NCBI RefSeq assembly: GCF_005870025.1
Contig: NZ_VATA01000030.1
Location: 16,486 to 80,485 of the forward strand
Reading direction: 5' to 3'
From: Poseidonocella sp. HB161398
Lineage (GTDB): Bacteria; Pseudomonadota; Alphaproteobacteria; Rhodobacterales; Rhodobacteraceae
DNA: 64,000 nt
Part shown: positions 46,041 to 55,063 of the stretch, piece by piece
How the letters are laid out: each line of letters opens with the position of its first letter
Numbering within the stretch: the stretch's first letter is position 1
Position numbers and translations under genes: made by a program
The notes under the pieces: generated by a model
Database searches by the model: none
Seen by the model: the letters and a program-made list of their open reading frames with translations, nothing else
Told to the model about the DNA's origin: nothing

Positions 46041-46952
46041 ATGACTGCCAGACCCCGCGCCGCCCGCGGCATCACCCGAGAGGCCGAGGGCCCCAGGCCC
46101 TTCCGCGTCGAGCCGGGCCGGATCGGCCTCTACCTCTTCCTCGCGGTGGCCGCCGCCTTCTTCATCCTGCCGCTCTACGTGATGCTGGCAACCTCGTTCA
46201 AATCGCTCGACGAGGTGCGGCTGGCGCAGATCTTCGCGCTGCCGCACACGCTCGACATCTCCGCCTGGATCGCCGCCTGGACCTCGGACTGCGAGCCGGG
46301 CCAGTGCTTCGGCATCTCGGCGGGCTTCTGGAACTCGGTGAAGATCACCGTGCCCTCGACCGCGATCTCGGTCCTGCTCGGCGCCTTCGTCGGCTACATC
46401 CTGTCCTTCTGGCGGCCGAAAGGGGCGGACACGCTGTTTGCCATCATCGTGCTGGCGGGCTTCATCCCGCTGCAGGTCTTCGTCTATCCGGTGGTGCGCG
46501 CCTTCGCCTGGCTGAACCTCTACGGCACGCTCTCGGGCATCGTCCTCGTGCACGTGATCTTCTCGCTGCCGCTGACCGTGCTCCTGTTCCGCAACTACTA
46601 TGCCGCGATCCCGCACGACCTCTTCCAGGCGGCGCGGATCGACGGGGCGGGCTTCCTGCGGATCTTCTGGTCGCTGATGCTGCCGATGACCGGGCCGATG
46701 CTGGTGGTCGCGGGGATCCTGCAATTCACCGGCATCTGGAACGACTTCCTGCTCGGCCTCGTCTTCGCCGGACGGGAGAACCTGCCAATGACGGTGCAGC
46801 TCAACAACACAGTCAACGTGACCTTCGGCGAGGTCCGCTACAACGTGAACATGGCGGCGACGCTGCTGACCGCGGCGGTGCCGCTGGCGGCCTATTTCGT
46901 CTCCGGCCGCTGGTTCGTGCGCGGCATCACCGCCGGCGCCGTGAAGGGATGA
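46041..46952 (+). CDS. Sugar ABC transporter permease (MalG/UgpE-like)
   Basis: Predicted inner-membrane protein of 303 residues. IGLYLFLAVAAAFFILPLYVMLATSFKSLDEVR is the typical MalG-type start. LFQAARIDGAGFLRIFWSLMLPMTGPMLVVAGILQFTGIWNDFLLG holds the EAA loop and the late W-N-D/E motif. The ATG at 46041 follows the upstream stop by two bases. Its own stop overlaps the ATPase start (ATGA). Confidence 0.93.
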   Translation: MTARPRAARGITREAEGPRPFRVEPGRIGLYLFLAVAAAFFILPLYVMLATSFKSLDEVRLAQIFALPHTLDISAWIAAWTSDCEPGQCFGISAGFWNSVKITVPSTAISVLLGAFVGYILSFWRPKGADTLFAIIVLAGFIPLQVFVYPVVRAFAWLNLYGTLSGIVLVHVIFSLPLTVLLFRNYYAAIPHDLFQAARIDGAGFLRIFWSLMLPMTGPMLVVAGILQFTGIWNDFLLGLVFAGRENLPMTVQLNNTVNVTFGEVRYNVNMAATLLTAAVPLAAYFVSGRWFVRGITAGAVKG

Positions 46953-48034
46953 CCATGGACCCCATTCTCGACATCCGCAACGCCTCGATCGCCTACGGGC
47001 AGACGGTGGTCGTGCCCGAGCTCGACCTTTCGGTTGCCCCGGGCGAGTTCATCGTGCTGCTCGGCCCGTCGGGCTGCGGGAAATCCACGCTGCTCTCGGC
47101 GATTGCCGGGCTCACCGACCTCGCAGGCGGCCAGATCTGGATCCGCGGCCAGAACGTCACCTGGGCCGAGCCCAAGGACCGCGGCATCGGCATGGTGTTC
47201 CAGTCCTACGCGCTCTATCCGCGCATGACGGTGGAGCAGAACCTCAGCTTCGGGCTGAAGGTCGGCGGCACCGACAAGGCGACGATCCGCCGGAAGGTCG
47301 CCGAGACCGCCGGGATCCTGCAGCTGGAGCCGCTGCTGAAGCGCCGCCCGGCCGATCTTTCCGGCGGCCAGCGCCAGCGCGTCGCGATCGGCCGCGCGCT
47401 GGTGCGCGATGTCGATGTCTTCCTCTTCGACGAGCCGCTGTCCAATCTCGACGCCAAGCTGCGCGGCGAACTCAGGATCGAGATCAAGCGCCTGCACGAG
47501 GAGCTGCAGCGCACCATGGTCTATGTCACCCATGACCAGGTCGAGGCGATGACGCTTGCCGACCGGATCGTGGTGATGAAGGACGGCCATATCCAGCAGG
47601 TCGGCACCCCGGCCGAGGTCTATGGCAGCCCGGCCAATCTCTTCGTCGCGGGCTTCGTCGGCTCGCCGCCGATGAACCTGCTCGCCGGGCAGCTCTCCGG
47701 CGGGGAGCTGGCGCTCGGCGACGGGACGCGGGTGACGATGACCGGCTATCCCCTGCCCGAGGGCGCGGCGGGGGCGGCGATCCTCGGCCTGCGCCCCGAA
47801 CAGCTCTTCCCGCTCGAGGGCGCGCTGCCCGAGGGCGCCTGCCGGCTCGACGCGCGCATCGACATGGCCGAGGAGCTGGGGCCGTCGACGGTGCTCTGGT
47901 GCGACATCGCCGGGACGCGCTGCTGCTACAGCGTGCCGGGGCGCGGCGCGCAGGCCCATGGCGCCGAGCTGCCGCTCTTCTTCTATCCCGGCGCGGCCTC
48001 GCTCTTCGACGCGCAGACCGGGCAGCGGCTATGA
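46949..48034 (+). CDS. Sugar ABC transporter ATPase (UgpC/MalK family)
   Basis: Predicted ATPase of 361 residues. Walker A LLGPSGCGKSTLL, signature LSGGQRQRVAIGRAL, Walker B VFLFDEPLSNLDAKLR and switch VYVTHDQVEAMTLADRIVVM are complete. The C-terminal 100 residues are the TOBE regulatory domain (ILGLRPEQLFPL...). It energises the two preceding permeases. The start may be 46949 (overlapping ATGA) or the ATG at 46955. It is the last gene of the operon and is followed by a long hairpin. Confidence 0.94.
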   Translation: MTMDPILDIRNASIAYGQTVVVPELDLSVAPGEFIVLLGPSGCGKSTLLSAIAGLTDLAGGQIWIRGQNVTWAEPKDRGIGMVFQSYALYPRMTVEQNLSFGLKVGGTDKATIRRKVAETAGILQLEPLLKRRPADLSGGQRQRVAIGRALVRDVDVFLFDEPLSNLDAKLRGELRIEIKRLHEELQRTMVYVTHDQVEAMTLADRIVVMKDGHIQQVGTPAEVYGSPANLFVAGFVGSPPMNLLAGQLSGGELALGDGTRVTMTGYPLPEGAAGAAILGLRPEQLFPLEGALPEGACRLDARIDMAEELGPSTVLWCDIAGTRCCYSVPGRGAQAHGAELPLFFYPGAASLFDAQTGQRL

Positions 48035-48041
48035 CCCCGCC

Positions 48042-48083
48042 GCCCTGACCCGGAGGCCGCCCTGTGCTTCCCCGGGTCAGGGC
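48042..48083. terminator. 12-base stem hairpin after the sugar operon
   Basis: gccctgacccgg at 48042-48053 pairs perfectly with 48072-48083 across an 18-base loop, starting eight bases after the ATPase stop. No T-run follows; it probably marks the 3' end of the sugar-uptake transcript. Confidence 0.55.
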
Positions 48084-48117
48084 GCGCGCACAGCCGGAGC
48101 CGGGGCCGCAGCAACGG

Positions 48118-48137
48118 CCTGTCCGGGCCCGGACAGG
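48118..48137. repeat. 20-base perfect palindrome
   Basis: The sequence is built as cctgtccggg joined directly to its own reverse complement, with no loop. It sits in spacer 84 bases after the sugar operon. It could be a protein-binding site or an extragenic palindromic element. Confidence 0.6.
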
Positions 48138-48837
48138 CAGGGCCGGGGCTGCGGTCGCGTCCCGTCCGGCCCCGGACCGGCAGAGCCGGGACACGACGGG
48201 CTCCGCTCGTTCATGGGCGCGCGGGCCGCGGGGAAATCGAGATGCGCCGCACAGGCTGCCCACCGCCCGGGGACCGGCCGCGCGCGGACTTCTGGCTCGG
48301 GCAATCTGGACGCGGATCCAGAGGCGGTCTTCTTTTGCGCCCACGCGCGATCTGCGCCCGCGTCCGCGCTTGCGGCCGCCCTCTGCCCCGCAACGCGGCT
48401 CGAAGCACGCGGAAAAAGCGACGCCTCCCGCATTTCCGGATCAGGCGCAGTGACAGGACAGCCGCCCTACGGCGCGTATTCCCTGCTCCCTGTTTCTGCC
48501 ACCTGGCTCTCCCGGGCCTCGGCAAGGCGCGTCGATTGCGGCCTGACCCGAGGGCGCGGCCGCGCATCGGGGCCGCGGTGGAGCCCGGCTGTGCGATGCA
48601 GCCTCTGGCACGGGTCATGCAGACGCGGCACGCCCCGCCGCTCCGGATCGGACGCATCGGCAGGCGCACCGTCAGTCGCGCGCCCGGCGGCCGGGCGCGA
48701 AGATGGCGATGTCGTGGCCTCGCCGCACGTCCGCGAGGGGCCCGCGGCCTCCCCGCAGCATTCGGTCGTCGCCTAAAGCTCGCCACGCGTCCGCGAAGGG
48801 CCCGCCCGTCAAGCGCCGACGGCGAGGATTTGCAGGC

Positions 48838-50034
48838 TCATCTGCGCCGCCGCATGGTCCGCAGCTGCAGGAGCGTCGCCGCCGCCGCGAGGAGCAGCCC
48901 CAGCGTCACCGGCCCTGCCCAGCCGGCCCGGTGCCAGGCCGCCACCGACAGGGCCGATCCGGCCGCGCCGCCGAGGAACATCAGCCCCATGAAGATCGTG
49001 TTGATCCGCGCCCGCGCCTCGGGACGCAGGGCGAAGATCACGTGCTGGTGCGACACCAGCGCCGCCTGCACTGCGATATCGAGCAGGATGACGCCCGCCA
49101 CCAGTCCCGGGATCGTCGTCCAGGCGCCGAACACCGCCCAGGCGGCCAGCGTCCCGGCCGCGCCCAGCGTGATGGCCGCCTCGGGACCGCGGCGGTCGGC
49201 GACGCGTCCGGCCAGCGGCGCGGCGAAGATGCCAGCCAGCCCGAGGATGCCGAAGAGCCCCGCAGTCTCGGCGCCAAGGCCGAACCTCCGGCCCAGATGC
49301 AGCGCCAGAACGGTCCAGAAGGCGGAGAAGGCGGCGAAAAGCAGCGCCTGGGTCACCGCCGCCTGCCGCAGCGCGGGCAGCGCGCGCCACAGCTGCCACA
49401 GCGAGCGGATCAGCGCGCCATAGCCCGGTCCCGCCTCGGGCCGGCTCTTGGGCAGGCGCAGGGCCATCAGCGCCGAGGCGCCGAGCGCGATCGGCACGGC
49501 CAGCCAGAACATCTCCCGCCAGCCCCAGGCGCTGCCGACGATCCCAGCCAGCGTCCGGCTGAGCAGGATGCCGGCCAGGAGCCCGGACATCACCCGGCCG
49601 ACGACATCGCCGCGGCGCTCGGGCGGGGCCAGATGGCTGGCCAGCGGCACGATCTGCTGGGCGACGGTGGCGGCCGCCCCTGCCAGCGCGGAGGCCATCA
49701 CCAGCACGGCAAGGCCCGGCGCCGCCGCGAGCGCGGCCAGCGCCAGCGCGAGCGCCAGGAACTGCAGCGAGATCAGCCGCCGCCGCTCCAGCCGGTCGCC
49801 GAGCGGCACCAGCAGGAAGAGGCCGATGCCGTAGCCGATCTGCGTCACGGTCGGCACCAGCCCGGCGGCGGCCGGTCCGAACTCCCCGGACATCAGCTCC
49901 AGCATCGGCTGGTTGTAGTAGATATTGGCGACGCCCGCGCCCGCGGCCACCGCCATGGCAAGCACGGGGACGCGGGCGGCTGCGGCGGCCGGGCCGCGCG
50001 CGGCGTCATCGGGGGACAGGCTGTCGGGCCTCAT
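48838..50034 (-). CDS. MFS transporter
   Basis: Predicted inner-membrane protein of 398 residues with about 12 segments. [67 protein letters not shown] is typical of the YbcL/YfcJ-like MFS group, with the G-D-R-x-x-R-R loop between helices 2 and 3. The ATG at 50034 has AAGGAGAT before it, and the longer open frame upstream is spacer. It is divergent from the cytochrome/[2Fe-2S] operon; the substrate is unknown. Confidence 0.9.
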   Translation of the reverse strand: MRPDSLSPDDAARGPAAAAARVPVLAMAVAAGAGVANIYYNQPMLELMSGEFGPAAAGLVPTVTQIGYGIGLFLLVPLGDRLERRRLISLQFLALALALAALAAAPGLAVLVMASALAGAAATVAQQIVPLASHLAPPERRGDVVGRVMSGLLAGILLSRTLAGIVGSAWGWREMFWLAVPIALGASALMALRLPKSRPEAGPGYGALIRSLWQLWRALPALRQAAVTQALLFAAFSAFWTVLALHLGRRFGLGAETAGLFGILGLAGIFAAPLAGRVADRRGPEAAITLGAAGTLAAWAVFGAWTTIPGLVAGVILLDIAVQAALVSHQHVIFALRPEARARINTIFMGLMFLGGAAGSALSVAAWHRAGWAGPVTLGLLLAAAATLLQLRTMRRRR

Positions 50035-50302
50035 GGCGATCTCCTTCGGGTCTGGCAGCCGGGGCTCCGGCGGGCCGGTGCGGGCAGCCTCGGCGATTGC
50101 GGCCGCGGGGTCTTGGACGCAGCCGCCCCGCCTGGGACGGAAGCGGCGGGGGCCTTGCCCGGCCCGGCCGAGAGGGCGGCGCCCGGCGCCTGCAAGCCGC
50201 ATCGGGTTCCTGCAAGCGCCGGCCGCCCGGACCGCGCTAGCCATGGGACATCCCTGCCCCGTCCTGCCCATCCCGGCAGGCCCGCAACGAGGAGACGCAT
50301 CC
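50035..50302. promoter_or_regulatory. Divergent promoter region, MFS / cytochrome operon
   Basis: These 268 bases between divergent starts are GC-rich. A GAGGAGA ribosome site at 50290-50296 serves the cytochrome gene. I see no clear operator or hexamer pair. Confidence 0.4.
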
Positions 50303-51610
50303 ATGACATGGCGCAAGATCAGCGGCCGGCAACGGGCCGGCAGGCTGGCGGCGGGCCTGGCCGTCCTGGCGGCGGTCGCGGGGCTCGGCGTGCTGGCCGC
50401 GAGCTGGCGCCCGGCCATCGCCCCCGTGGCCGTGCCCGACCCGGCCAGCGTCTATCCCGGCCTCGTGCAACGCGGCGCCGCGCTGGCCGCGACCGGCGAC
50501 TGCGCGGTCTGCCACACGCGGACGGGCGGCGCTGCCTATGCCGGGTCGCGCCCCCTGCCGACGCCCTTCGGCACGATCTACGCGACCAATATCACCCCCG
50601 ATCCGGAAACCGGCATCGGGCGCTGGCCGCTCTCCGCCTTCCGCCGCGCGATGCGCCAGGGGGTGAGCCGCGACGGGCACCATCTCTATCCGGCCATGCC
50701 CTACACCCATTATGCGCGGATGACCGACGGCGATCTCGCGGCGCTCTATGCCTTCCTGATGACCCGCCGTCCGGTGGCTGCCGAAGCGCCCGCCAATGCG
50801 CTGGTCTTTCCGCTGAACTTCCGTCCCGAGCTGGCCGGCTGGAAGCTCCTCTTCCTGCGGTCCGGGCCCTTCGTGCCCGATCCCGGCCGTTCGGCCGAGT
50901 GGAACCGGGGCGCCTATCTGGCCGAGGGGCCGGGCCATTGCAGCGCCTGCCATTCGCCGCTCGACCGGCTGGGCGGCGAGCGGGGCGGCGCGCTTGCCTA
51001 TTCCGGCGGCAGCGCCGAGGGCTGGACCGCGCCGCCGCTCGACGGGCGCAATCCCGGCGCGGCGCGCTGGACCGCGGCGACGCTCGAGACCTATCTGCGC
51101 AGCGGGGCCTCCCCCGGGCACGGGGCCGCGGCCGGGCCGATGGCACCGGTGGTCCGGGCGCTGGCCGATGCCCCGCAGGGGGATGTCCGCGCCCTTGCCG
51201 TCTATGCCGACTGGCTGATGCATGGCGCGGCGGGCGGAGCGGCCGGGCCAGCGGGTCCGCCGCCGCCGGACCGGGCGGAGGCGGCGGCCGGGGCGCATCC
51301 GCGCGGCGCGCTCCTTTTTGCCGGGGCCTGCTCGGGCTGCCACGACGAGGGCGCCGCCGGGCTTGCCGGGACGACGGATCTGGCGCTGCCCGGACCCGAA
51401 AACGCCCTGCGCGCCATCATCGGCGGGATCGCCCCGCCGGTCGACCGCACTGGCGCGGCCATGCCGCCCTTTGCCGCCAGCCTCGGCGATGGCGACCTCG
51501 CCGAACTGGCCGCCTATCTGCGCCTCCGCTTCGGCGACGGTCCCGCCTGGGACCCGGCGCGCATCACTGCGGCCATCGCGGCCGCGCGGACAGAGGAGAC
51601 TGCCGAATGA
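50303..51610 (+). CDS. Tri-haem cytochrome c subunit of a periplasmic-facing dehydrogenase
   Basis: Predicted protein of 435 residues with an N-terminal membrane/export segment (about 13-33) and three C-x-x-C-H haem sites, CAVCH at 67-71, CSACH at 213-217 and CSGCH at 343-347. [21 protein letters not shown] and similar blocks provide Met ligands. The layout is that of the electron-accepting subunit of alcohol/aldehyde dehydrogenases and of isoquinoline 1-oxidoreductase or nicotinate dehydrogenase type molybdoenzymes. The ATG at 50303 has a GAGGAGA site. Its stop overlaps the start of a [2Fe-2S] subunit, which supports the molybdoenzyme assignment. The large subunit is not in the window because the next gene is disrupted. 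Confidence 0.9.
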   Translation: MTWRKISGRQRAGRLAAGLAVLAAVAGLGVLAASWRPAIAPVAVPDPASVYPGLVQRGAALAATGDCAVCHTRTGGAAYAGSRPLPTPFGTIYATNITPDPETGIGRWPLSAFRRAMRQGVSRDGHHLYPAMPYTHYARMTDGDLAALYAFLMTRRPVAAEAPANALVFPLNFRPELAGWKLLFLRSGPFVPDPGRSAEWNRGAYLAEGPGHCSACHSPLDRLGGERGGALAYSGGSAEGWTAPPLDGRNPGAARWTAATLETYLRSGASPGHGAAAGPMAPVVRALADAPQGDVRALAVYADWLMHGAAGGAAGPAGPPPPDRAEAAAGAHPRGALLFAGACSGCHDEGAAGLAGTTDLALPGPENALRAIIGGIAPPVDRTGAAMPPFAASLGDGDLAELAAYLRLRFGDGPAWDPARITAAIAAARTEETAE

Positions 51611-51894
51611 CGCTATCGCTCTTGATCAATGGCAGCCCGCATCAGGTCGATGCGGCGCCCGACATGCCGCTGCTCTACGTGCTGCGCGACCATCTGGGGC
51701 TGAACGGCGCCAAATACGGCTGCGGCATGGGCCAGTGCGGCGCCTGCACCGTGCAGATCGACGGGCGCGCGGCCTATTCCTGCATCACCCCGGCCGCGGC
51801 CGTGCAGGGCCGCCGCGTGACCACCATCGAGGGCCTGTCCGCCAAGGACGGCGCGCTGAGCCCCCTCCAACATCGCTTTTCGCCGAGAAGATAA
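51607..51894 (+). pseudogene. [2Fe-2S] subunit of a xanthine-dehydrogenase-type enzyme, truncated by prophage
   Basis: The 95-residue product begins as a normal IorA/NicA-like small subunit. Cys39, Cys44, Cys47 and Cys59 in [15 protein letters not shown] and AAYSC form the plant-type cluster site. Family members have about 150 residues and a second, all-helical [2Fe-2S] domain with two C-x-x-C type pairs. Here family-like sequence stops after LSPLQ (about 51870), nine unrelated codons follow, and translation ends at an AT-rich junction. The ATG overlaps the cytochrome stop. The gene was evidently interrupted by insertion of the phage segment to the right, so the molybdoenzyme is probably inactive. 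Confidence 0.85.
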
Positions 51895-52020
51895 TAGTAC
51901 GAAATTACGCAATTTTTTTTCCCATTTGTGCAATTGCGCGGGTGTTTTTTCCGCGCAATTGTTACGGGATTTGTTACGGATTTAGCAACCGGACAGGGAC
52001 TTGGAGGCCCTAGTAAAGGG
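51871..52020. other. Phage-end junction, AT-rich with short repeats
   Basis: Base composition changes abruptly from host GC-rich to AT-rich at about 51885. The segment repeats gcaatt three times (51908-51957 region) and ttgttacgg twice (51959 and 51970), and has runs of T. Repeated short words at the end of a phage genome are what terminal transposase- or integrase-binding sites look like. The exact junction and any target duplication cannot be fixed from one side. Confidence 0.5.
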
Positions 52021-52534
52021 CTAATATCTGCGTTGCCGTGGTCCCCCCGTGACCTCCACCACCTGGAGCGGAAGGACCTGTCCGGCCTGGACGGCAAGCG
52101 GCCCCTTCACGGTCTCGGGGCTGCCCGCCATCCTGACATACAGGTTGCCCGCACCGCCCACGAAAAGCGCCCGGCACTTAGAGGGCAGCGGCGCCCCGGG
52201 CGTGACGTCCACCGCATCGGTGGCCGGGGAAGTGATCCCGTCGCGGATGACCGGCGACGGGGTTTCCGCGCGGGCGTCGAAGGCACCGCCCGGACCGGCC
52301 AGGGTCACGGTGTTGCCCGTGCTGGTGATCGTGACGGAGACAACGGCGCCGCCCTCGGCCGATGCCATGATGCGGGACAGGGCGCGGTGTATGTCCTCGC
52401 GGCGCGGCGGAAGGCCGAGCTGGGGATGGGCACCGATGCGGGTTCCGCTGGCATCCTCCACGACATAGGACACGCCCCCCCAGGGCCAGGAGGCGGCGGT
52501 CGATCAGGGCGGCAATTCTGGTCAAGTCAGACAT
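52021..52534 (-). pseudogene. Phage spike-base-type protein, frameshifted at a G7 run
   Basis: The ATG at 52534 (GAGAGG before it) opens MSDLTRIAALIDRRLLALGG. The natural continuation SYVVEDASGTRIGAHPQLGLPPRREDIHRAL is in another frame, and the switch falls exactly at seven G in the gene (52475-52481). With six G the gene would read through as about 170 residues. The C-terminal half (LPSKCRALFVGGAGNLYVRMAG...VLPLQVVEV) matches the GTA-associated spike base protein family (Rcc01079-like). It could be a real mutation, a phase-variable tract or a sequencing error. It is the last gene of the tail module. Confidence 0.7.
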
Positions 52535-52543
52535 GGAAACCTC

Positions 52544-52783
52544 TCAGTAAAGAGCCACAACGGTGGCGGTCGTGGCGGGCAGGACGTGGGTTGCGCGCAG
52601 GGGGATGACCCACCCCGCGGCGACGGACAGCGGCGCCAGGTCGCCGGACGGGACGGTCAGGGCAAGGGTGCCCTCGCCAGTGATCCACAGGGACCGCGGC
52701 GGCGGGTTCAGCGGATCGGCGGAGGGGGTCAGGATCTCCAGGTCCTGGGCCGGGGCGGTGTCGTCGGACGGTTCAACATTCAT
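52544..52783 (-). CDS. Small phage spike-base-like protein
   Basis: Predicted protein of 79 residues. RSLWITGEGTLALTVPSG and WVIPLRATHVLPATTATVVALY follow the same pattern as the C-terminal domain of the neighbouring spike base gene, so this looks like a single-domain paralogue. The start at 52783 overlaps the upstream stop (ATGA), which is the rule in this module. It is probably part of the tail tip. Confidence 0.6.
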   Translation of the reverse strand: MNVEPSDDTAPAQDLEILTPSADPLNPPPRSLWITGEGTLALTVPSGDLAPLSVAAGWVIPLRATHVLPATTATVVALY

Positions 52784-53265
52784 TGCGTCGGGTCCTTCAG
52801 CTTGGCGCGGGCGGCTTCCGCGCGGGGGATTAGGCCGCAATAAGCGGCGGTGATTTCGCGGATGATGTCCGGCGGTGACGCGGCCGGGCGGTCATCGGTG
52901 GCGGTGCCGTGCAGCATGGCGTCGCGCAGGACCGCGGCGGAGGCCATCATCTTGGCCAGGTGCGAGACCCCGCCGCCGCCATCCTCGGCCAGCGTGTCGG
53001 GGTCCAGGTCCTCGCCCATGGCGAAGGCGATCAGGTGACGGAAGCATGCGGCCAGGTAGGTGGAGGCGCAGACCCCGCCGCTTGCCCGCCAATTGTGCGG
53101 GCCGTACTTGATCCCGCCTTCGCCCATGGCGGCGGCCATTTCCAGGACCACCGCCCAGGGCACCACCGCCATGGGGACCTTGGCCGCTCCGGCGCCCTGT
53201 TTCGGGTCGAAGCCCCTGGGCGCGGATGGCGTCAGGGGCAGGAAGTCGGCATCGGGGGTTTTCAT
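52780..53265 (-). CDS. DUF5664 family protein (dATP/dGTP diphosphohydrolase-like)
   Basis: Predicted protein of 161 residues. KVPMAVVPWAVVLEMAAAMGEGGIKYGPHNWR and YLAACFRHLIAFAMGEDLDPDTLAEDGGGGVSHLAKMMASAAVLRD are the hallmarks of DUF5664. Its phage members are MazG-like enzymes that hydrolyse dATP/dGTP and help phages that use modified purines. It overlaps both neighbours by four bases. Its presence inside a tail-tip module is unusual. Function by family only; not tested here. Confidence 0.8.
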   Translation of the reverse strand: MKTPDADFLPLTPSAPRGFDPKQGAGAAKVPMAVVPWAVVLEMAAAMGEGGIKYGPHNWRASGGVCASTYLAACFRHLIAFAMGEDLDPDTLAEDGGGGVSHLAKMMASAAVLRDAMLHGTATDDRPAASPPDIIREITAAYCGLIPRAEAARAKLKDPTQ

Positions 53266-54839
53266 GCTACAGCCCTCCACTTTTGGCCGCGCAGCGTGAT
53301 GATTGCGCGTTTGCCGTTTCGGTAAGTCAGGATCAGGGAATGCGACCAGCTCGACGGGCCGCGATTGTATCCCATGTCAAGAACGGACAGGGTGCCCGCC
53401 TGATAGGCGCCCTGGACGATGGCGGCGGAATGCGAGTGACCCACATTGACCCGCTCGCCGAGCCGCGCCAGGTTCCGGGCCGAGCCGCGCGCGCCGTTCG
53501 GCCCTATGTCGCCATGCATGTCATGGCGGATGCCCGCCAGCTCCAGCACGTCCGCCCGGGACAGGAAGCGGATGTTCCGGGGAAGCCCGGCACGGCGCAG
53601 CGCCCAGGCCGCCGGGTCGAAGTCCTCGCCCCGCGCGATGGCCTCCGCCCAGGCGGAAGCCGTGGCCAGGTAGAACGCGGCGTTCGGCGGATCGCGGCGC
53701 CAGTCGGTGTCCCGGATCCAGCGGTCCAGGTGTTCGTCATGGTTCGCCTTGGCCACGTAGGTGATGCAATCCCGGCGGGCGATGCCGTGCAGCAGCTCGG
53801 CGGTCTGCCCGATTTCGCCCTCCACACTGTCCGCCTTGTCGCGGTGCAGCGCCAGAAGCTCGGTGACGCTGTTATGGTGCGACCTCGAGCCGAAATTCAG
53901 GACGTCATGCAGGACCTGCGCGACGGGGCGCAGCGTGTCCGCCAGGCCGCCAGCCCCCCAGACCGCCGCGACGGCCACAGGGTCGGCTTTCGTGCCGTGC
54001 AGGTCGCCGGGCGTCAGGACCTCCACCCGGTTGCCGGTGGTGACCTCGCCGCCCTCGACCACGATGTCCAGGTCGCACAGCATGCCGTCCGAAGAGGCGT
54101 TGACATGGCGCGCAAACCAGTCCCCGGTGCTGTCCACCTCCACCAGGAGCGCCGCGAAGGCGTGATGGAATTCCGCCTTGAGCCCCGCCTTGCGCTTGAT
54201 GTAGCGCCGCAGGGTCACCGCGCCGGTGGTGTAATTCATCTTGCAGGGGCGGCCCGGCGGGGTCGCGATGGACTTTAGCGCGATCTGCGGATGCGCGATC
54301 ACGCAGGAGGCCAGGCCGGTGAAGCTGTCCAGGCCGGAAAGCGGGTCTATGGCCGTGGGAATGATGTTCATGTCCCCGGCCCAGATCAGCCCCGGGCAGA
54401 CCTCCACGCGGTCGGCGCACAGATATGGCTCAACCTCGGGCGCGTACCATTCGCTCCGGTCCACCGTGCCGCCCCCGACCTCCTGGGCCGCGTGCTGTTC
54501 GGTGTGATTGTAGCGCAGCGGCCCGACCATCAGGCGGGCGCCGTAATGCTCGGCCAGCGCCACCAGGTTGCGCCAGACCTCCGGATGCACTTCGGCGTTT
54601 GACTGCGCGGCGGTGAAGAGGAAGCGGCGAAGCCCCTGCCCCGCCAGGGCGCGAGGGCGGGTCGCGTGGGTCTCGCCGTGGGCCGTGATGCCCCAGGCGG
54701 CAGCCCTGCGACACCGGCGCTGGAGCGCGGCGCGGGTCATGCCGATGGCCCGGGCGGCGGCCGAGACGCCGCCATGCTCGGCGACGGCGCGGACCGCCTC
54801 CAGGGCGGCGGCCGGGGTGATCTGCGCGGGGCGGCTCAT
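53262..54839 (-). CDS. Phage A1-like metallophosphoesterase with N-terminal helix-turn-helix
   Basis: Predicted protein of 525 residues. Residues 1-45 (ALEAVRAVAEHGGVSAAARAIGMTRAALQRR) form a Fis/MerR-like helix-turn-helix. The rest carries calcineurin-type metal motifs in order: GDMN and GDLHG, then KANHDEHLDRW (like GNHD) and GHSHSAAI (like GHTH). The end (YQAGTLSVLDMGYNRGPSSWSH) resembles proteins annotated A1 in T5-like and other phages. The first ATG with phage-like sequence is at 54839, overlapping the upstream stop. It probably acts on nucleic acid. Its place among tail genes suggests a late accessory cargo gene. Confidence 0.7.
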   Translation of the reverse strand: MSRPAQITPAAALEAVRAVAEHGGVSAAARAIGMTRAALQRRCRRAAAWGITAHGETHATRPRALAGQGLRRFLFTAAQSNAEVHPEVWRNLVALAEHYGARLMVGPLRYNHTEQHAAQEVGGGTVDRSEWYAPEVEPYLCADRVEVCPGLIWAGDMNIIPTAIDPLSGLDSFTGLASCVIAHPQIALKSIATPPGRPCKMNYTTGAVTLRRYIKRKAGLKAEFHHAFAALLVEVDSTGDWFARHVNASSDGMLCDLDIVVEGGEVTTGNRVEVLTPGDLHGTKADPVAVAAVWGAGGLADTLRPVAQVLHDVLNFGSRSHHNSVTELLALHRDKADSVEGEIGQTAELLHGIARRDCITYVAKANHDEHLDRWIRDTDWRRDPPNAAFYLATASAWAEAIARGEDFDPAAWALRRAGLPRNIRFLSRADVLELAGIRHDMHGDIGPNGARGSARNLARLGERVNVGHSHSAAIVQGAYQAGTLSVLDMGYNRGPSSWSHSLILTYRNGKRAIITLRGQKWRAVA

Positions 54840-55063
54840 GTGCTGCCCCCGTCGCTGTCGCGCAGGGCGCGCAGTTGCCGCCGCTTGATCGCGTTGTCCA
54901 GGAGCTTGCCGCGGATCGTCAGGAACAGGACCATGACGCCGCCGGTCGCGATTGCGATTTCGTGGCCGCGCGTCAGCATGTCGGACCACAGGGGGAAGGA
55001 AAGGCCGGTGGTGCCCACCATGGCCGCCAAGGGTGCGGGAATGTTCATCGGGAAAACTCGCAT
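54836..55063 (-). CDS. Small phage membrane protein, holin-like
   Basis: Predicted protein of 75 residues with one or two hydrophobic segments (PAPLAAMVGTTGLSFPLWSDML and EIAIATGGVMVLFLTIRGKLL) and a charged tail (NAIKRRQLRALRDSDGG). The size and layout suit a holin or a small anchor. Starts at 55063 (GGAGA before it) and 55048 (overlapping the stop of a 23-codon frame) are both possible. It is followed without gap by the phosphoesterase gene. Confidence 0.55.
   Translation of the reverse strand: MRVFPMNIPAPLAAMVGTTGLSFPLWSDMLTRGHEIAIATGGVMVLFLTIRGKLLDNAIKRRQLRALRDSDGGST

Larger units (their letters stand above)
48035..48837. other. Gene-free spacer with palindromes
   Basis: No gene is supported in these 803 bases between the convergent ATPase and MFS genes. 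It contains a terminator-like hairpin (48042-48083), a 20-base perfect palindrome at 48118-48137 with a weaker relative at 48167-48180, and two near-copies of cg(c)gtccgcga(g/a)gggcccg at about 48727 and 48789. Confidence 0.6.
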
